Assembly: GCA_035715525.1 (NCBI GenBank)
Contig: DASTLA010000230.1
Coordinates: forward strand, 1 to 6,213
Origin: JAHBWI01 sp035715525
Lineage (GTDB): Bacteria; Nitrospirota; Nitrospiria; Nitrospirales; Nitrospiraceae
Direction: 5' to 3'
DNA length: 6,213 bases
A program made the translations under genes and the position numbers. This document shows, in pieces, positions 5,927 through 6,213 of this stretch. The notes under the pieces were generated by a model. That model was not told the DNA's origin. It did not search any database and was given only the letters and a program-made list of their open reading frames with translations. Each line of letters opens with the position of its first letter. The stretch's first letter is position 1.

Positions 5927-6190
5927 ATGGCAACAAACAAAGGCGGCGGGTCTACAAGAAACGGCCGCGACAGCAATCCGCAGTATCTGGGCGTCAAGGC
6001 CTACGGCGGGGAAACGGTGAAGGCCGGCTCCATCATTGTGCGGCAGCGAGGCACCAAATTTTTCCCGGGCTTCAACGTCGGGCTCGGCAGAGATCATACC
6101 CTTTTCGCCTGTGTAACGGGCGTCGTGAAATTTGAAGGCGGGCGTCGCCGACAAAAAGTCAGCGTGTACCCCGTCGCCTCGAAGGCGTGA
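5927..6190 (+). CDS. rpmA: 50S ribosomal protein L27
   Basis: An 87-residue basic protein of the large subunit whose N-terminal tail reaches the peptidyl-transferase centre. The body matches L27: GGGSTRNGRDS (6-16), LGVKAYGG (21-28), the family signature GSIIVRQRGTKFFPG (34-48), NVGLGRDHTLFA (50-61) and GVVKFE. The ribosome site AGGGAG (5912-5917) lies nine bases before the ATG. The tail reads MATNKGGG rather than the more frequent MAHKKGGG or MAHKKAGG, and KFFPG replaces the common KFHPG; both look like lineage variation. There is no N-terminal extension of the Firmicute type that needs Prp cleavage. The stop codon TGA (6188-6190) lies within the left arm of a perfect hairpin. The next gene, often obgE in other genomes, is outside the window. 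Confidence 0.98.
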   Translation: MATNKGGGSTRNGRDSNPQYLGVKAYGGETVKAGSIIVRQRGTKFFPGFNVGLGRDHTLFACVTGVVKFEGGRRRQKVSVYPVASKA

Positions 6191-6210
6191 GTCGCTCGGC
6201 GACTCACGCC
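6184..6210 (+). terminator. Perfect 12-bp hairpin at the rpmA stop codon, possible terminator
   Basis: GGCGTGAGTCGC (6184-6195) and GCGACTCACGCC (6199-6210) are exact reverse complements around a three-base loop TCG. The stem is GC-rich and stable, as expected of an intrinsic terminator or attenuator after rplU-rpmA, but the window ends three bases later, so the T tract needed to call it a terminator cannot be seen. No T tract exists on the minus-strand side either. The rpmA stop codon is inside the left arm. Confidence 0.5.
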
Positions 6211-6213
6211 CCA

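Noticed and set aside
1..6213. A novel defence, mobile or biosynthetic system, CRISPR array, or tRNA/rRNA gene
   Set aside because: Every long frame is accounted for by a known core gene, spacers are short, and no spaced repeats, transposase motifs, attachment sites or cloverleaf-forming sequences were seen. secG is followed by a tRNA in some bacteria, but none is visible here.

Overview
This window carries ordinary bacterial housekeeping genes from a moderately GC-rich genome. The protein sequences and the gene order mutS2 / gap-pgk-tpiA-secG / ilvE / rplU-rpmA suggest a Nitrospira-like (Nitrospirota) bacterium. That placement is an inference from general resemblance, and I could not run a search to test it.

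Layout: (1) 1-671, minus strand: the N-terminal 223 codons of mutS2, which runs off the left edge. It starts at GTG. (2) 672-914: divergent spacer holding a clear sigma70-type promoter for the glycolytic operon, with two small inverted repeats around it. (3) 915-4372, plus strand: gap, pgk, tpiA and secG in tight order (gaps of 90, 30 and 14 bases). The first three encode consecutive or linked steps of lower glycolysis/gluconeogenesis: triose-phosphate isomerase supplies glyceraldehyde-3-phosphate, GAPDH oxidises it to 1,3-bisphosphoglycerate, and PGK makes ATP and 3-phosphoglycerate. secG encodes a subunit of the SecYEG translocon. A stem-loop with a T-rich tail overlaps the secG stop codon and probably ends the operon. 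(4) 4373-4551: short convergent spacer with no convincing gene. (5) 4552-5466, minus strand: ilvE, branched-chain amino-acid aminotransferase. (6) 5467-5592: divergent spacer with back-to-back promoters, one for ilvE and one for rplU. The ilvE promoter lies so close to the ATG that the transcript should be leaderless or nearly so. (7) 5593-6190, plus strand: rplU-rpmA (ribosomal proteins L21 and L27), followed by a perfect 12-bp hairpin that contains the rpmA stop codon and ends three bases before the window edge.

No mobile element, CRISPR array, RNA gene or unfamiliar multi-gene system was found. The observations most worth checking are regulatory: the leaderless ilvE promoter, the inverted repeat straddling the gap -10 box, and the two hairpins that overlap stop codons.
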